A DNA stretch of 64,000 nucleotides from contig JAFBJZ010000354.1 in the NCBI GenBank assembly GCA_016785225.1, forward strand, positions 2,022,001 to 2,086,000, written 5' to 3'. Positions 1-13,000 of this stretch are shown here, in pieces. The first letter of the stretch is position 1; every line of letters starts with the position of its first letter. A program made the translations under genes and the position numbers. Source of the stretch: Psettodes erumei (Eukaryota; Chordata; Actinopteri; Pleuronectiformes; Psettodidae). The notes beneath the pieces were generated by a model. The model was not told the origin of the DNA. It saw only the letters and a program-made list of their open reading frames with translations, and ran no database searches.

Positions 1-140
1 TAGCTGTGTGGTGCAATTCTGATGACAATGAGTAACGCAACAAATTAAAAAAGGGGGAAGTGAATGACTCCACCTCTGCCAGGTCACAGTCCCTGATGTA
101 TCTACTGGTAACCTGAGAGACAGCAGCTTTAACAAACTGA

Positions 141-3100
141 TTAGATGAGTAGTGAAGGGGTGGGCTTCTTGCCCGGCCAAGCTTCTTTGGCGTATTTTTT
201 TTTGCGTGGCTCGTTGTGGGTCTCTGGTAGATAGGGGGCTGTGACAGGGGTGGGGTTGAGGGTGACAGGAGGCTGGGGAGCCTCTGGGGCCAGGTCCACT
301 TCCGGTGCTGGATTAGGGAAGGGCAGAGGAAGCCCTCCCTGCATAGCAGCACCTCCTGGAGCTCCAGTTGGCTGGTTCTCATGACTAGTGGGAGGCAAGT
401 CCCCGTAGAGACCACCGCCCAGGCTGTAGCCGTGGATACGTTTTGATGTCAGGTCATCGAAACCCAGCGTGTTTTGGCCCTCTGATCTCCGTTTCTACAG
501 GAGGGACAGGGACATTACCCATGTCACCTTTGCATGTCATGCATCTAACTCGCTGCAGGCGACACACCTGTTATTAATTTGCCTAAATGCAACACAATTT
601 TTCTGTTGAGTAACCAAACTCAAAACGTAATAATAGTTTTTAGCTTGTCAAATGAAATTCAACAACTACATTAGGCATTTTTAAATAACACAATCAAAGC
701 TTACCTTGATGGGGATGACGGCAGTCTGCACCATATTTCTAAAGCGTCCCACTGAAGGGTCTATATCCTCTGTAAATATTTAAAACAGTGTCAGCATTGT
801 TGCACGTTCCAATTTCTTGCTGAGAGCAACAAAGTAGAAATGCATATATCTGATCGATTAAATCTAATACAAATGTAGTACAGTGAAGAATCAAATCTGA
901 AATTTACAATGAGATCAATTAAGCAAATTAATTTATATGGATGTAGTCTTGTGCAAAGATGCAACTACAATTCAAACCAAGAGGAAACCTGTTTTAAGAG
1001 TAATGTTATAAAGTAACTAAAATCAACTGAACTCATTTCCTTCTGAGTTACATGCTGTAACACCTTAACACACAAAAACCAGGACTATTTACAAATCTTC
1101 TCATAGTTCATGTTACTTCAGTACCACCTTAACTATGATTTGTACCTGGGTTAATGATGGAGTCTTCCTCGCTAAAAGTAACTCGGGAGTTCCTTCGTTT
1201 CCTCTTAGGTCTCTGGATTTCCAGGTTGCCCTCCTCGATGGTCAGCAGGGAGATACGCTTGTTGTGAGCTGTGTTGAACTCTGTCAGGTTCTGTCATTTT
1301 TTTTTTTACAACGAAAGAAAAATGTGTTCATGCAACTGATGCATTTGTTTTCTCTCTCTTTCATGTAGCTCATGTTCGAGAGCATGAGACTGTTGTTGTT
1401 ATCAAGAGATTAACTGTACCTCTAGCTCTGTCTCTTCTTCTGGAAGCCCAAGCAACCCTTTCAGCTCCTCATCCTCTCCCGCCTTACTATCTCCTGTACC
1501 AGCAGTGCCTTGGGTTTGGGGTTTCTCTCTGATGGTGTAGGTCCGTGTTGAGGCCCCAAAAGATATTGTAGAGTCTATGGGAACCTGCTGAGGCTTGTGT
1601 GCCTCTAGACGGATGTGACCGAGGAAAGTACCATGTGCTAAAGGTGACAATCAAATAAGAGGGTTTGCATGTTTTAGAAGAGATTATGTTCAGTTTTTAT
1701 CATGGAAGTGAAATATGATTCAGTCATGGTGGCAATGTATGTGCTGTTGTCACATTAGATGCCTGTGAGATGGTGCAACAGTTTAAGACCAATACTTCCA
1801 GTGGGAGCTTGTTACAACAAAGTTGGATATAGGTGACTAAATACCATTCCATGTTTAACAATTTAAATGGCTGGTGAAACCAACAGTGATTATTTGTGCC
1901 TCGTTCATTATAAAACACAAGAAAGTGCATGAATGCTCTACAAAAGAAGTTTGATCCCTTTAAATAATTCGAAAACTTAACACTGTCAACATGATAACAC
2001 AGCAAGTGTAATGCAACTAAAAGAAAGAAGGCCAAGTCAGATCCTTTTCAATTTTTCCAAACCAGACAATGGTTCTAAATATAAAATGAGTACCACAATG
2101 CACTGTTAGTGGAATTGTGAATACTGTCTTACTGCTGTTGAGGTCTATGAGAAAGACCCTTTTCAGGTGTTTGTGGTAGACCAGGGCAGCGTGGACACGT
2201 GAGCATGACTGGTGGTCAATGGTGAAGTCACACCAGTCCGGGTTCCTCCCAAACAGGTAGTACTTCTTTTCATCTATGATCAGTTTCTACAGGGACAGAG
2301 TTTCCGTGTCACAGTCATTACAATGGCTGGTGAAATGGTCTGTTATTAGTCTGCAACGTCTCTGTGCCTCTGAGCCATAACTCAACAGTGATGCTTCCCA
2401 CTGCAAAGCTTAAATCTCAGGGCTGATGCTGCTCTTGCACCGTTTGAAGCCATGCAGCCATAAAAAAATCCCAGAGTGCAACACATCTGGGACAAGTTGG
2501 GCTGTCAGGCTCGTATCGGGTGCATTCAACGAACTTATTCTTAGATGTTACGTGCTTAAATGCTTTACGTGCTAACTTAAGTTGGTGACAAGTCCTGAAG
2601 TAACATTTACGGGCTTCCAGTTACCTCTATCAGTTTGTCTCCCTTCATTACGTCTAGATGGAGCCCCGGGGGCGGCTTGCCTGCCCTGGAAGTAAAGATT
2701 TATGAAAGGTTAAAAACTTTTTAAAACATAGATATTGCAAGCATTTATGCGGACGCTTAATGTGTATCTTCGCGCCGTTTCTCTTGTCGTGCTTACAGAC
2801 TAATTTGTAAAAACAAGTGCCCCTACAAATTTGGCCAACATGGAAACGTTTATAGCGGTCGCCATCTATTGCAAACACAATTCCATCGCAGATCAAGATG
2901 AAGGCTAAAACGCCCTGTCTTCATCATGAATCCTACAAATCCGACATTCTTCTAAATAAACACAGAAGGGCATCTTGCAAAAAACCAAACTAAACAGCAC
3001 CGCCATTAGTAAATGAATGCCAACGTTAACGGGTGCGTTAGCTTGCGTAGATGCTAACGTTAGCTGCAGTGACAACAAGCTTCTTTCAGTGCAAAAGTGC

Positions 3101-3247
3101 TTTGTATAAATGCATGAACGTTGTTTTGCTCATGTACCTCTCACATTGCACTAAAAACAAACCGTTTCAACTTTAGCATGTGCATTTTTCTCACCATGAT
3201 GGACAATCAAAAGGAGGGGGGTTGTCTTTGCTTATTTTAGTCGCCAT
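141..3247 (-). CDS. ppp1r8: Nuclear inhibitor of protein phosphatase 1 (NIPP1)
   Basis: Seven coding exons on the minus strand: 3195-3247, 2625-2685, 2133-2286, 1420-1637, 1146-1290, 705-769 and 141-494. All have GT-AG borders and join in phase to 349 codons plus stop; the human protein has 351. The product is a nuclear regulatory subunit of protein phosphatase 1 that also binds splicing factors. An N-terminal FHA domain (about residues 20-130) includes GRNPDWCDF, HQSCSRVHAAL and STHGTFLGHIRLE. The PP1-docking RVTF motif sits at residues 198-201 after a basic KRKRRNS stretch. The C-terminus ends KKKYAKEAWPGKKPTPSLLI, the family's conserved tail. Start: MATKISKDN, the only ATG that enters FDCPSW-AGKPPPGLHLD in frame. 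The 3' UTR continues past the left edge. It lies head to head with themis2. Confidence 0.96.
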
Positions 3248-4380
3248 CTTGCCTCATCCCTCAAACCGAGCTGCCTGATGGGTAAACGTCCCCGTGGGGT
3301 TATGGGAGTTGAAGTTTCTCAATGCTGAAACGCTGTACATCCAAATTAAACAAAATTGGACCCACTTACTTTAATAACTAATATTATTATTTTGCGCTTA
3401 ACTTATCATAAGACTGACTACTGCTCATTGTGCTAACATTAAGACAGGGGAATTACAGTGGATGACAACAAATATAAGTTTCCCCAGGAACCACTAGAGG
3501 GTCTCAGAATCCGGATGTGATCCAAACCTGAAAAGCACAGGTCTCTCAGAGGTTTATATTTGTAATAGGGACCATGCACCTAATAAGATGCTGTTGTTTT
3601 GACTCTGGTTACTGAGATGAGCATATTTCCATTTTGTCTACGCAAATCAAAGTGTCTGATAAGACATTGCATTACCAATCTGGATCACTGAAAGATGGGG
3701 TGACCTGGGGACCCCTCAAGGAGTCGAGGCTGTCCAAACTCGGAGGCGGTTGCAGGGCTTATTCATTCGGAAAGTGTTGTGGGTTTGACAGATGCTGTTA
3801 GGGGCTGTCTTGACATCTCACAGAGGCAAGAGGATGCTTAGTCTACTCGAATGTAGAAGGAAGTGACTGTGTTTTCTTTGTCTGCTATATGCAGGAGGTG
3901 GTTCATATAGACAGAAGGGGTATTTACTGTGTGATGGATGTGTCATAGGCTTTAAAAAAAGCACTAGGAGTTGTATCTGGTAGACCTTGTAAGAATCTAG
4001 AAAGAGAATTGAAAACAGCTTGAAACTTGAAAACAGAGTATGTTATTCAGTTCCCACACAAATATACACACATTTCCTTATAAAGGAATACATTTCATAT
4101 TGAAGTGTTAAAGCCTCACTTTTCTGTGGATGACAGCAAGTCAGGCTTTCTACATCAATATAAACAGACATAATGATACATACTAAAACTAGACACTTTC
4201 CTTAAAAACGTATTGCTTAGCCTGTGTGTGAGAATGCAAACAGTGTGCAAACCGCTACACAAACTTCCTCATTCATGTTTGTGGTTTTTTACTGACAACC
4301 CTGCCTCCCCCTTTTTTATGCAGTGCTTGTAATTTGCCATCTGTCTTCATTTTTAATCACAGCAAACTGAAACAACAGTT
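3248..4380. promoter_or_regulatory. Divergent spacer between ppp1r8 and themis2
   Basis: About 1.1 kb with no coding exon. The end next to ppp1r8 contains tatgggagttgaagt at about 3301-3315. Read on the other strand it resembles the ACTACAA(C/T)TCCCA element bound by ZNF143/THAP11 in housekeeping promoters, with one mismatch in the core. The rest is AT-rich with no clear TATA box. Probably it contains both promoters and 5' UTRs; transcription starts cannot be placed from sequence alone. Confidence 0.45.
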
Positions 4381-7300
4381 ATGGCAGGCAACAGTGTCTT
4401 GCCACTTCAACAATTAATTGCATCTTTGGACAATGCTTGTCTGCCTAAAATACTACAAATTTGCTCAGGAGTCTATTTCCAAGGTAGGTCTTTTAATTGT
4501 TTTACTGATTGTGAACTGGAAATATAAGTGTAGATCAAGACAAAACTGAACAGATCAGAAATTGCCTGAGGAGATTAGTTTGCTACAAAACATTTCTGAA
4601 TTTCGCCTTGGTGTATCTGCTGAGAGATTTATATTGAAATGTATACTTCTATATTCTTTTCTTAATCCCAAACCATCAGTTAGTTAAACCCATTAGTTAG
4701 TCAAATAAAATAGTGAGCATTTGTTTTAGTTGACACATTTCCATTGTTCCTTATTGATAGTTATGGATGGTTGTGATCTTGTTCTTTGTTCCTTCTTTGT
4801 TCTATTTCTTGTGTTCTCTTTTAGGGTCTGTATATGAAATTTCTGGGAATGAAGTGTGCTTTTCCACTGGGGATCTGATAAAGGTCATTGGTATAGAGCT
4901 CTTATCAGTTTGCTGTGAAGATATCAGCACCAACGAGAAATTTGAACTTCCTATTAACCACAGAGGTTGGTATGAAACAGGGTTGTCATGAGAAAAGATA
5001 AATGTGTTTCGTAACTGACCAGTCTGTTTCTCAGGCTTGTTCAAGGTTGTTCCAGAAGAAATGCCATACAGTACGTTGGAGGAGATAGTGAGTCTGAGGC
5101 CTGTAAGCCTGGATTCCTGCCTTCCCTTCACTTTTACCAGCAACTCCAAGATGACCTTTGGCAATGTCACACTGGGTGCTGGGAAAACTTTGACTGTGCT
5201 CTCCATTGAGCGGCGTGAGGGTGATGAGGATCAGGTCCGCTGCCATGTTCGAGGACAACAGGAAGCCTCAGCCACGGTCTCCATTCCTCTTTCTTGCCAA
5301 GGAGACTTCTACGAATGTGAGAGCGAGGAGTGCTTCACTCTCCAGGAGATCATGTCCTCTGTCTGCCTGCGTAGTCGAAGGTTTCGCTTCATCAATACCA
5401 CCAAATGTGACCAGCCATTTCTCCTCAGTCCGATATATCAGGTCCATGCCATCATGAACTGTGAGAATACCTTACTTTTTACTTTTATTTTTTATGTTAA
5501 AAGGTTTCATGTTTTCTCAATTATTTATACATTAAATAATAATAACAATATTTAGTAATAATAATTTTGACTATATTTGCATAGCACTTTCAGTTAAAAA
5601 GAGCTTTACATATCAAAATATAATAGTACACATGGTCAAGATATAAACAACATAAGTATAAACAAAAATAAGACATAAGACCAGGTAAAGAAGAGTGAAG
5701 AAATAAAAACAGGTAAAGAGGTAAAAAAAAAAAAAAAAAACTAGATAAACTAAATAGACAGCACAATTACTGTAAAGATACCGCAACAAATATATTTTGG
5801 ATGACTGTTTTAAAAGAAGGAACTTAGTTTGCAAACCTAACTATATTAGTTCTGGTAGTTCTAGCCATGGGATTGTAAATGAAAGCAACTAACTTCCTTC
5901 TGTATTGAGGCAGACTGTGAGAACAGTTTGTGTTCTACATGAGGAGCACAGGCAACAGTTAGGTGCAATTAGGCTACTACTTCTAGTCTTGCATTGTTTA
6001 GTTAGTAATTTCTAATACTGACTGCCACTTTTTTGTTCAGTAAGGAAGAATATGGTGAAGTTCCCCTCCAGCCTAGAGGTGGATGTGGTCGATGTCACAG
6101 AGCTGTGCGCAGATGTGAACTTTGTGACCCCGTTCAGTCTGACAGAGGTCGTTTCCCAGGCCGATGATTCCTTCCCTGCAGTAGTGGAGATACTGGAAGG
6201 CCCAGAGTCCCACTCTCTGTTCAAGTGCAGCTGGCTACCACAGCTTCGCAAGAGTGAGCGCCTGGTTTTCCACAAGAAAGGAACCACAACCATGATTTTA
6301 TTATCAAACGTGAAGAGCAAGAAGGCGCAACAGTACTTTCTGGTATCTCAGCAATATGGTGGACGATTTCGGAGGCGGCCAAGAGAGTTTAATTCGGCGT
6401 ATGAGCTGTATGTTGCTTCAGTCCAGGCACCAGGTCTTACGGTCAGTGTAACAAAGAACTGTGAGGAAGTTGAGGAGGAAGGCTTGCCTGCTCTCAGTGT
6501 CGGGGAACAGCTGGAGGTTGTTCGCTGTGGAAAAATGGAGTTACTTTGTGTTAACAACAAAAGACAGAAGGAGTCAGTGGAGGCTCTTTTGTGTCAGCGT
6601 CTCCAAGAGCCAGATGATGATGATGAGGAAGAGGAGGTCAAGCAAGAAGTTAAGAGAGAGAATATTCTTCTGCCTATGTACCTGCAGGGTCACTTTGTGG
6701 AGGTGCTAGCTGACAACAAGAAGTACAGACTCAGGGACTTGGGTAAGGAGTTTACTTTGCCGCTGGATGTTAAAATGGTGAGCTGTGACACTGACCTCGA
6801 GACTGATCCCCTGGTTGGGTTGACCTGTCTCAGAATAGAGGGCACTGTGACAGAGCCCACCATCCAGGCAAGCTTTCCACACAGACCAGACCACTGTTTT
6901 GAGATCCCAGCAAAGTGGCTCTCTATGTCCGTTTATTTCACCAAGGAACCCCTACCATGGCCCAGTGATCAACCCCCGAAGTGCCACATGGACAGGGTTA
7001 ATGAGGTGACAAACATATTCTTTTATGAATTTTGCAAAAATGTCAACCCAGATATGACTCCCCCTCCTCGACCACCAAAGCCAATACTGTCATCTTCAGG
7101 CCCTCCAAAGAAATCATCAAAACCCAAAAAGAAATCATCCAGGGTACACAAATCCAAACATGGACCAGATGAAAGTGTCCCAACCAAAGAATTAGCCAAT
7201 TTGACTGTAAGCAACAAAAAAAGGCCACCAGCTCCACCACCTCCCGTAAGTATGGCTTTCGGACATGTACTATGTTTCTAACAGCTATGCAAGATGTCTG

Positions 7301-8191
7301 GTCATTCAGTTACTATTTGTAACACAATTCTGCTGTCTTAACCTCCTCAGTAAAGCAAACCAGTGTGACAGCTGTGTCTGAGACAGACATTTTCTTACTA
7401 TGAATATTTCAGGAAATCTCATCTTTGTGAAACGGTGTGGTAAAGAAGTCATGCATATAGAGAATAGAAAGGTTTTTTTAACTTCCTTTTTTGATGCAGT
7501 TTTTTTTAGGAAATCAACCTCCACCACTTGCCCCTACGAAAGCAAGAAGTCATGCATATAGAAAACAGATTTTTTTTTACTTCCTCTTGTTGTGCAGTTT
7601 GTTTTAGGCGATCAACCTCCACCACTTGCCCCACGAAAGCACTCAGCAGCCGAAGTGATTACAGGCAGGGCTCTGCCAAACTCTTATGTAAAAAAGGAGG
7701 ACTGTACGAAAAAAGGTGAAGCTCTCTGCAGACTGTTTCACACAAGGAACAGCCATGCTGGTGACACTTATGTGACATAAGATGCCTTCTAAGACCAAAA
7801 ACATTGTTTAATCTTTTAGAAAATTCTAAGTAATGTCTAAAAACATAGAGGCACTACAATAAATTTTACTCAAGGAGGAGCAGTGACTCATTGTTATCCA
7901 CAGAGCTGATGGTCATGGCAATGAAGGCTAATGTCAGTAACTGAAACAATACTGTCTATGAACTGTCATGCTTTGTCCACACCAAACCTGTAGGATCAAC
8001 TCCTTGCTGTTTTTCATCTTTTCTTATCTGATCTGTTCACAGAAAGAAAAAATACTTTCAGTGCAGAATAACATTTATTGATAAACTGTATGTCCCCCCC
8101 AGTGCCGCTGTGCAAGGTTGTGGCAGATGCAGACAGTGACCATGACTACGAAGTGGTTGAGAAAGAACAGGAGCACATCAAGTTCTACTGA
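4381..8191 (+). CDS. themis2: Protein THEMIS2 (two CABIT domains, immune signalling scaffold)
   Basis: Six exons: 4381-4483, 4825-4965, 5035-5460, 6041-7245, 7598-7715 and 8103-8191. They join in phase to 693 codons plus stop. THEMIS family proteins are cytosolic/nuclear adaptors in lymphoid and myeloid receptor signalling that bind GRB2 and regulate SHP1-type phosphatases. The two CABIT modules lie at about residues 15-245 and 250-530; an acidic DDDDEEEE-VKQEVK insert is near residue 414. A GRB2-type proline motif PPPRPPKP is near residue 563, followed by a lysine-rich KKSSKPKKKSS tract, a second PPPP segment and a C-terminal DYEVV tyrosine. Exon 5 uses the acceptor ending at 7597; a near copy of this junction lies 101 bp upstream (see repeats). 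THEMIS2 rather than THEMIS is chosen mainly from the ppp1r8-rpa2 neighbours. Confidence 0.92.
5561..5835. repeat. Teleost interspersed-repeat fragment in themis2 intron 3
   Basis: The stretch has catagcactttcag followed shortly by gagctttacat, then a long A-rich tract with repeated 'agacataa' and 'aggtaaag' and a pure poly-A run at about 5722-5740. The same 'gcactttt...gctttacataagacataaa' layout recurs at 61118-61340 in this window. That pattern is common in dispersed repeats of fish genomes. The family was not identified. Confidence 0.5.
7443..7642 (+). repeat. 101-bp tandem duplication across the intron 4/exon 5 acceptor of themis2
   Basis: Copy 1 is 7443-7543 and copy 2 is 7544-7642. Each begins aagaagtcatgcatatag, passes a T-rich tract and a gcag acceptor, and ends with the start of exon 5 (coding about NQPPPLAP in copy 1 and DQPPPLAP in copy 2) plus acgaaagc. 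Identity is roughly 85%. Only copy 2 continues into the open frame ending at the GT donor at 7716. In copy 1 the frame runs on to a TAG at 7605-7607 and no good donor follows. Confidence 0.9.
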
Positions 8192-10071
8192 AAAAACTAC
8201 TGCAACAGTGAAATATCACATCTGGACAGAGGGAACTGAATTCAAGAGTGACCAACAGAAAGCATCATACTGCAGTTTTCAAACCCACCCGTCGAGAATA
8301 ATATGATGCCAGTCGACTAGAGACTTTACAGTCAGATAACCTCTCAAATTCTTCAAGCATTCAATCCCCAACTCAACCGAATCCGTCAATTCAAGGTTGT
8401 CAGTGGCTGAAGGTTTGTCACGTACAGTGTACAACTCAAACTTTGAACAACTTCTACCTTTGTTATAGTATATGTTGAATTATCATATTGCGCATTTGTA
8501 CATTTTGTTCAAACTCATCAGAAAAGTGTTGATTTAACAATGTAGCAATGCCAGGGGCTGTATCTTGGAGTTTTCTTGTAATCTTACATAATAGCATCAT
8601 TTTGTCATGCAATAACAGGTTAATATGGTTCATTTTGGAACAAAAACTTTGGTAACACCTTACAATATGATACATCAATACACACAGCAAGCAAAAATTG
8701 ATATTGTTAAAACAACAATGCCTTAAAAAACAGAATATTTATATAGGTAGTGATTGGATACACATTACTGTGTTGCATTTTAATGTATGTCAAACTCCTT
8801 CCATGTATATGCAAACTCTAAACATAGGGCCAACTGCAGGCTAACTGTGGTTAGCTGTCACCTCCCAGCAAAGACATAACAGCTAACCAGTGTCGACAAA
8901 ATGGCAGCACTATCTTTTTTTTGTATGGTCACAGTTTTTATAGTTCTTGCTATAATGGCAGGTCTCGCTTCCAACACATGAAACTAATGATCTGAGAGTT
9001 CAAGACGTTACTACACACTGTAGTGAATTCTGTATATACAGTGTACATATAATATACAGTAATACTGTATATTAAGAAAGGCGAAGGCATGAATGTAGGG
9101 TTTGAAACTTTGTTCATTTATGGGCAAACCAGTTTGAAAAAGAGATAACATAACATATAAATTCATTGTGTGTACTATGTTTCAAGCATACAGCCACTTA
9201 CCTTAAAAACACAAAATAAAGTGACTTCAGAATGTACTCAGAATTATTTGGTTTGTTCAGATTTATTTTAAACCTTTTTACTGTTTTTACCAGTAGGGGG
9301 CATTTATAGACAGATTTTTATTTCTGATCATGGCCAGTTAAGTGAATTCATCATAGGTGGATTCAACAAAAGTAAAGGCAACATCTTAAGCGCAAGATGA
9401 AAAATTCAATTTGTTGTTGCACAGCTTAACAAGTGGATAGAAATGTAAATTAAGTATTTCTGCATTTAAATCTATCGTTGAAAATTGTTCATTCGGGGTT
9501 GTGTGTGGATTGAAGCAGTTGTGGATATTTTTTTAAAAATAAAGGTTTAATGCATCAAAATATGGAAAAGCGAACAATACAAAACTAACATTAAGATCTA
9601 AAATGTTAGAAAGAATTTATTTAAAAAGCATGTGTAAATACTGAAACAAAAGAGTTCCTGTTAGATGACCAATTTGTACTTTGTATAATATTTTAATTCT
9701 GACAAAAATAAATCAAATACTTATGTTCCAAATCTTTAAAACTACATTGTTTTACAGTGGACACAAGGGGAAATAGAACACAGAAAAATAGTGTTAACTG
9801 CTAACAACTACAGCAGCAGCAGCACTTTGGGACTTGCAAAATAGCAGGACGATCCTCGGGAATACAGGATGTGTAAACCAAAGTTCTCACCAAACTGAAA
9901 CCATGTGTTTTTCAAACAGGGAGGGACTCGAAGGATCTTACTCAACTCTGAGGAACTGAAGAGTTCAAAAAGGTTGTGATTTCGTTGATGCTTTTGAATT
10001 CTCAAACCTACACTAATGACGTGTCAGGATAAATTCAATGTAACCACACTGGTGCTACAAAGGCAAAGGGT
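8192..10071. other. Tail-to-tail 3' UTR region of themis2 and rpa2
   Basis: No coding exon. A plus-strand AATAAA lies at 9215-9220, with others at 9538 and about 9706, and would end themis2. A minus-strand AATAAA (tttatt at 9616-9621) would end rpa2, so the two transcripts may overlap. A CTCF-like site (ccagtagggggcat) is at 9290-9303. Everything else is AT-rich with nothing recognisable. Confidence 0.55.
9290..9303 (+). promoter_or_regulatory. CTCF-like motif between themis2 and rpa2 tails
   Basis: ccagtagggggcat matches 13 of 14 positions of the CCASYAGRKGGCRS core; only the last base differs. It is a motif match only and occupancy is unknown. Confidence 0.35.
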
Positions 10072-13000
10072 CTAATCGTCATTGTCTGTTGATTTGTAGT
10101 GGTCCTCATCGATGGTGGAGAAGATGTGACCTTCGTTGCTTAAAAATTCCACTGCTTGCCTGTTCGAGCACAAGGAGAAATTGTATTTTTGAAGCACTTT
10201 TGCCAATAAAAGTCTGTGACAGGTCAAAATTTCTGGCGTTAGTCATCTCCACTGAGGACCAATTGGTCACATTAATGCTGCATGATCAGTCAGTGACACA
10301 TTGAAACAGAAGATTAACCTTGCATGTTAAAAAAAAAACCAAAGTGCTTCACAGATCAAAAGACAGATGAAAATCTGCATCAATATTAAATAAACTTCTC
10401 TTACTTGATAACAAATAGACTCATGCCACTGAGTCTCTGCTTCAGGTCCTGAATGCTGATGCCCTGTGGGTCTGGGCAGCTTCTTATCAAAATCAGCACC
10501 TTAAGAGAGGGTGTTCAGCATGCACACAATGTCAACTCCAGGAACTTCTCTTTCTTTGCATTTCCACATAAATCTCAGTTGTTATAAGAAGGGGGAGTAA
10601 GTGTGACACATTTTGTAATTGGTGAAACTTGTGAATATGAAAAAAAGAGCTTCGGCTTAAAGCAACTAGTCTAGTTAGGGTTCTTGTCCATGAGGGCCAT
10701 GGTCCTGATCTACATAATAGAGGAGCCAGTCATTCCAATAAGTAACATGTTCTAAAATGATTTTATTAATCTGTCATTTAGGCTCACCTGATTCTGGTTT
10801 GCGCTTAACCCATTGTTAACCATGCCACTGGCACCTGGATAGTCCCCTCCGATGCTTCCCTTATCCGGCCGTGACATTGGTGTGACATTACTGCTCATTC
10901 CTCCCCCTGCCCCCAGCTGATAGAGAAACACAACACAATTGCGTTGATGCTATGGTGAGAGCACACAAGACATCCTCAAACATAAATACCCAGAAATGGA
11001 AAATAAATACAAATGGGACTTCAGCAAATCTATGTCCATTTACAGGAAAAGGGAAGCAGCAAAGTGACGGCATATGAAAAAGAAATCTGGGTATGGGCCA
11101 AAAGTAAACAAGTCACCATTACTTAAAAATAAATACAATGTTGTAAGACATGTAACACTAGTGTCATTCAGTGCCATATAATTCTAAAATAAATCTATCT
11201 GGGCTGAGTGTGGCTATTATCAAATGCTCCCACAATAAACGCATTTAGTTTATCCACTGTTGACTGAGAACAACCAAACCTGTGTGCTTTCACTGGCAGT
11301 GAATATGCCTAACTCTGCCACTCCAGGACTGGCAGCAGCACTTGAAAGCAGCACACAAATGAAATGGTGAATTCATGTATACTCAGCTCTGACTTAAACA
11401 TGGTGTTCTTTAACAGGTAGTGCTCACAGGAGGGGACAGCTAACCTGACATCTTCATGTTGCGACTGACAATAAAAGCTGTTGAGGTTTATGCTTAATAT
11501 TTCTCACCGTGCCCTGGGCTTTGCCGAGTGCCATGTGCGCATGGACAACCTCCAACATATGTGAGGTGATTTCATTCATGTCCTCCAGGGGTCTAACGCT
11601 GAACGCCACGACAGATCTGTGGTTCTGAGACAGGAAGACAAACGCCCACATCCTCAGTCAACTTTAAAGTAGGTGACGGTGGAGGAGAACAGGGAGGGGA
11701 CAGCTATGGGTGCAGAGGGTGAATCCACCATATGTTATGTTTGAATGTAGTGAGCCAGGTTCACTGGTACACTGATGACTGTCTCCTGTTAGTAAAAAGA
11801 GGTCTTAGTAAAAAAAAAAAAAATCAATGTAAATGTCTGTTAATTAATGTGCTCCAATATAATCTTTGATATTGGCCATATGAGTGCAGAAAAGAAGCGT
11901 GATGTCAGACAATGTCTTCAGGCTCAATGCAGCTTCATTTTCATATGGTCATGTCTTCATGCAAGGGACCATAAGCTAAGTACCAGTTTGCTTTGGGGTG
12001 GGACATTCAACTCACCTGAAAAGAGCGCAGATTGCCAGAAACTTTGACATACGTGCTTGGGGGCAGGACAGTGCTGTCCACGCTGGGGTCCTAAACAAAT
12101 AAAAACCACAGAGCAGTTAGGAGTTAGATATATATCTGCTGAAGCTTCTCATCTTTTTTGAAAAAAAAAAAAAAGCTTCGAGATCTAATGTGTTTAATTC
12201 CTGCAATTCAGAACTCCCCTGGGTGAGAAGTGACATCATTCATTCATCATTCACCAGAAATCACGGTCAGTAACGACTATGCTCTGAATCCACATCTCAC
12301 TTCCAAGATTAATGCATAATTTTAAGTGGATGAAGAGTCACAGTTGAAAAGAAAACCAACCACAATTTGAATTTTGTACTTTTTAATCATAGTACATTTA
12401 TTTATACATATTTACCCCCCCCCCCCCGACTAACCTCTGTGTCTACCCACTGCTTCACGTCCATTGGAGCAGCTGTCATGTCATCAACCTTGTACTGGAT
12501 GTTGGTCATGGATTTGTCTGTGCTCCTAATGACACCCACAATGGTAACCTATGACACAGAACATTAACTGTTATCAAACACACTCATTTAAAGACCTCAA
12601 CTAGGGCTCAAGGAAATTTATATATGTCAACTTAATCACAGTTTTTTTCAACCGATAATAATAATAATAGTAGTCATTAGATTCAGCACCTACTGCAACT
12701 GCACCATTAGATACAATAAAGAGTTATTTTCAGGTTCAGCCACCATGGAGCCCCTGCTTTGCTTCGGCTTACCTGGGCAACTTCCACATCTCCTACTTTA
12801 AAGGCCTCATCCACCTGGGACGCAGACATCAGCTGTGACACTGTGCAGGGGATTATCTGTGTGGCACGAGTTCTCTGTAAAACACAAACACACAGGGTTT
12901 CTGCAGGGTTCTCTGACTTAAATATACATATAATGTAATTCAGTAAGTTTTTTTTATGGTTATAATGGTTCACAAAATGCCTACAGTTATTCATTACGTA

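Noticed and set aside
7528..7719. Alternative 63-codon frame across themis2 exon 5
   Set aside because: It ignores the splice acceptor at 7597 and shifts out of the frame that reads DQPPPLAPRKHS and continues into the last exon.
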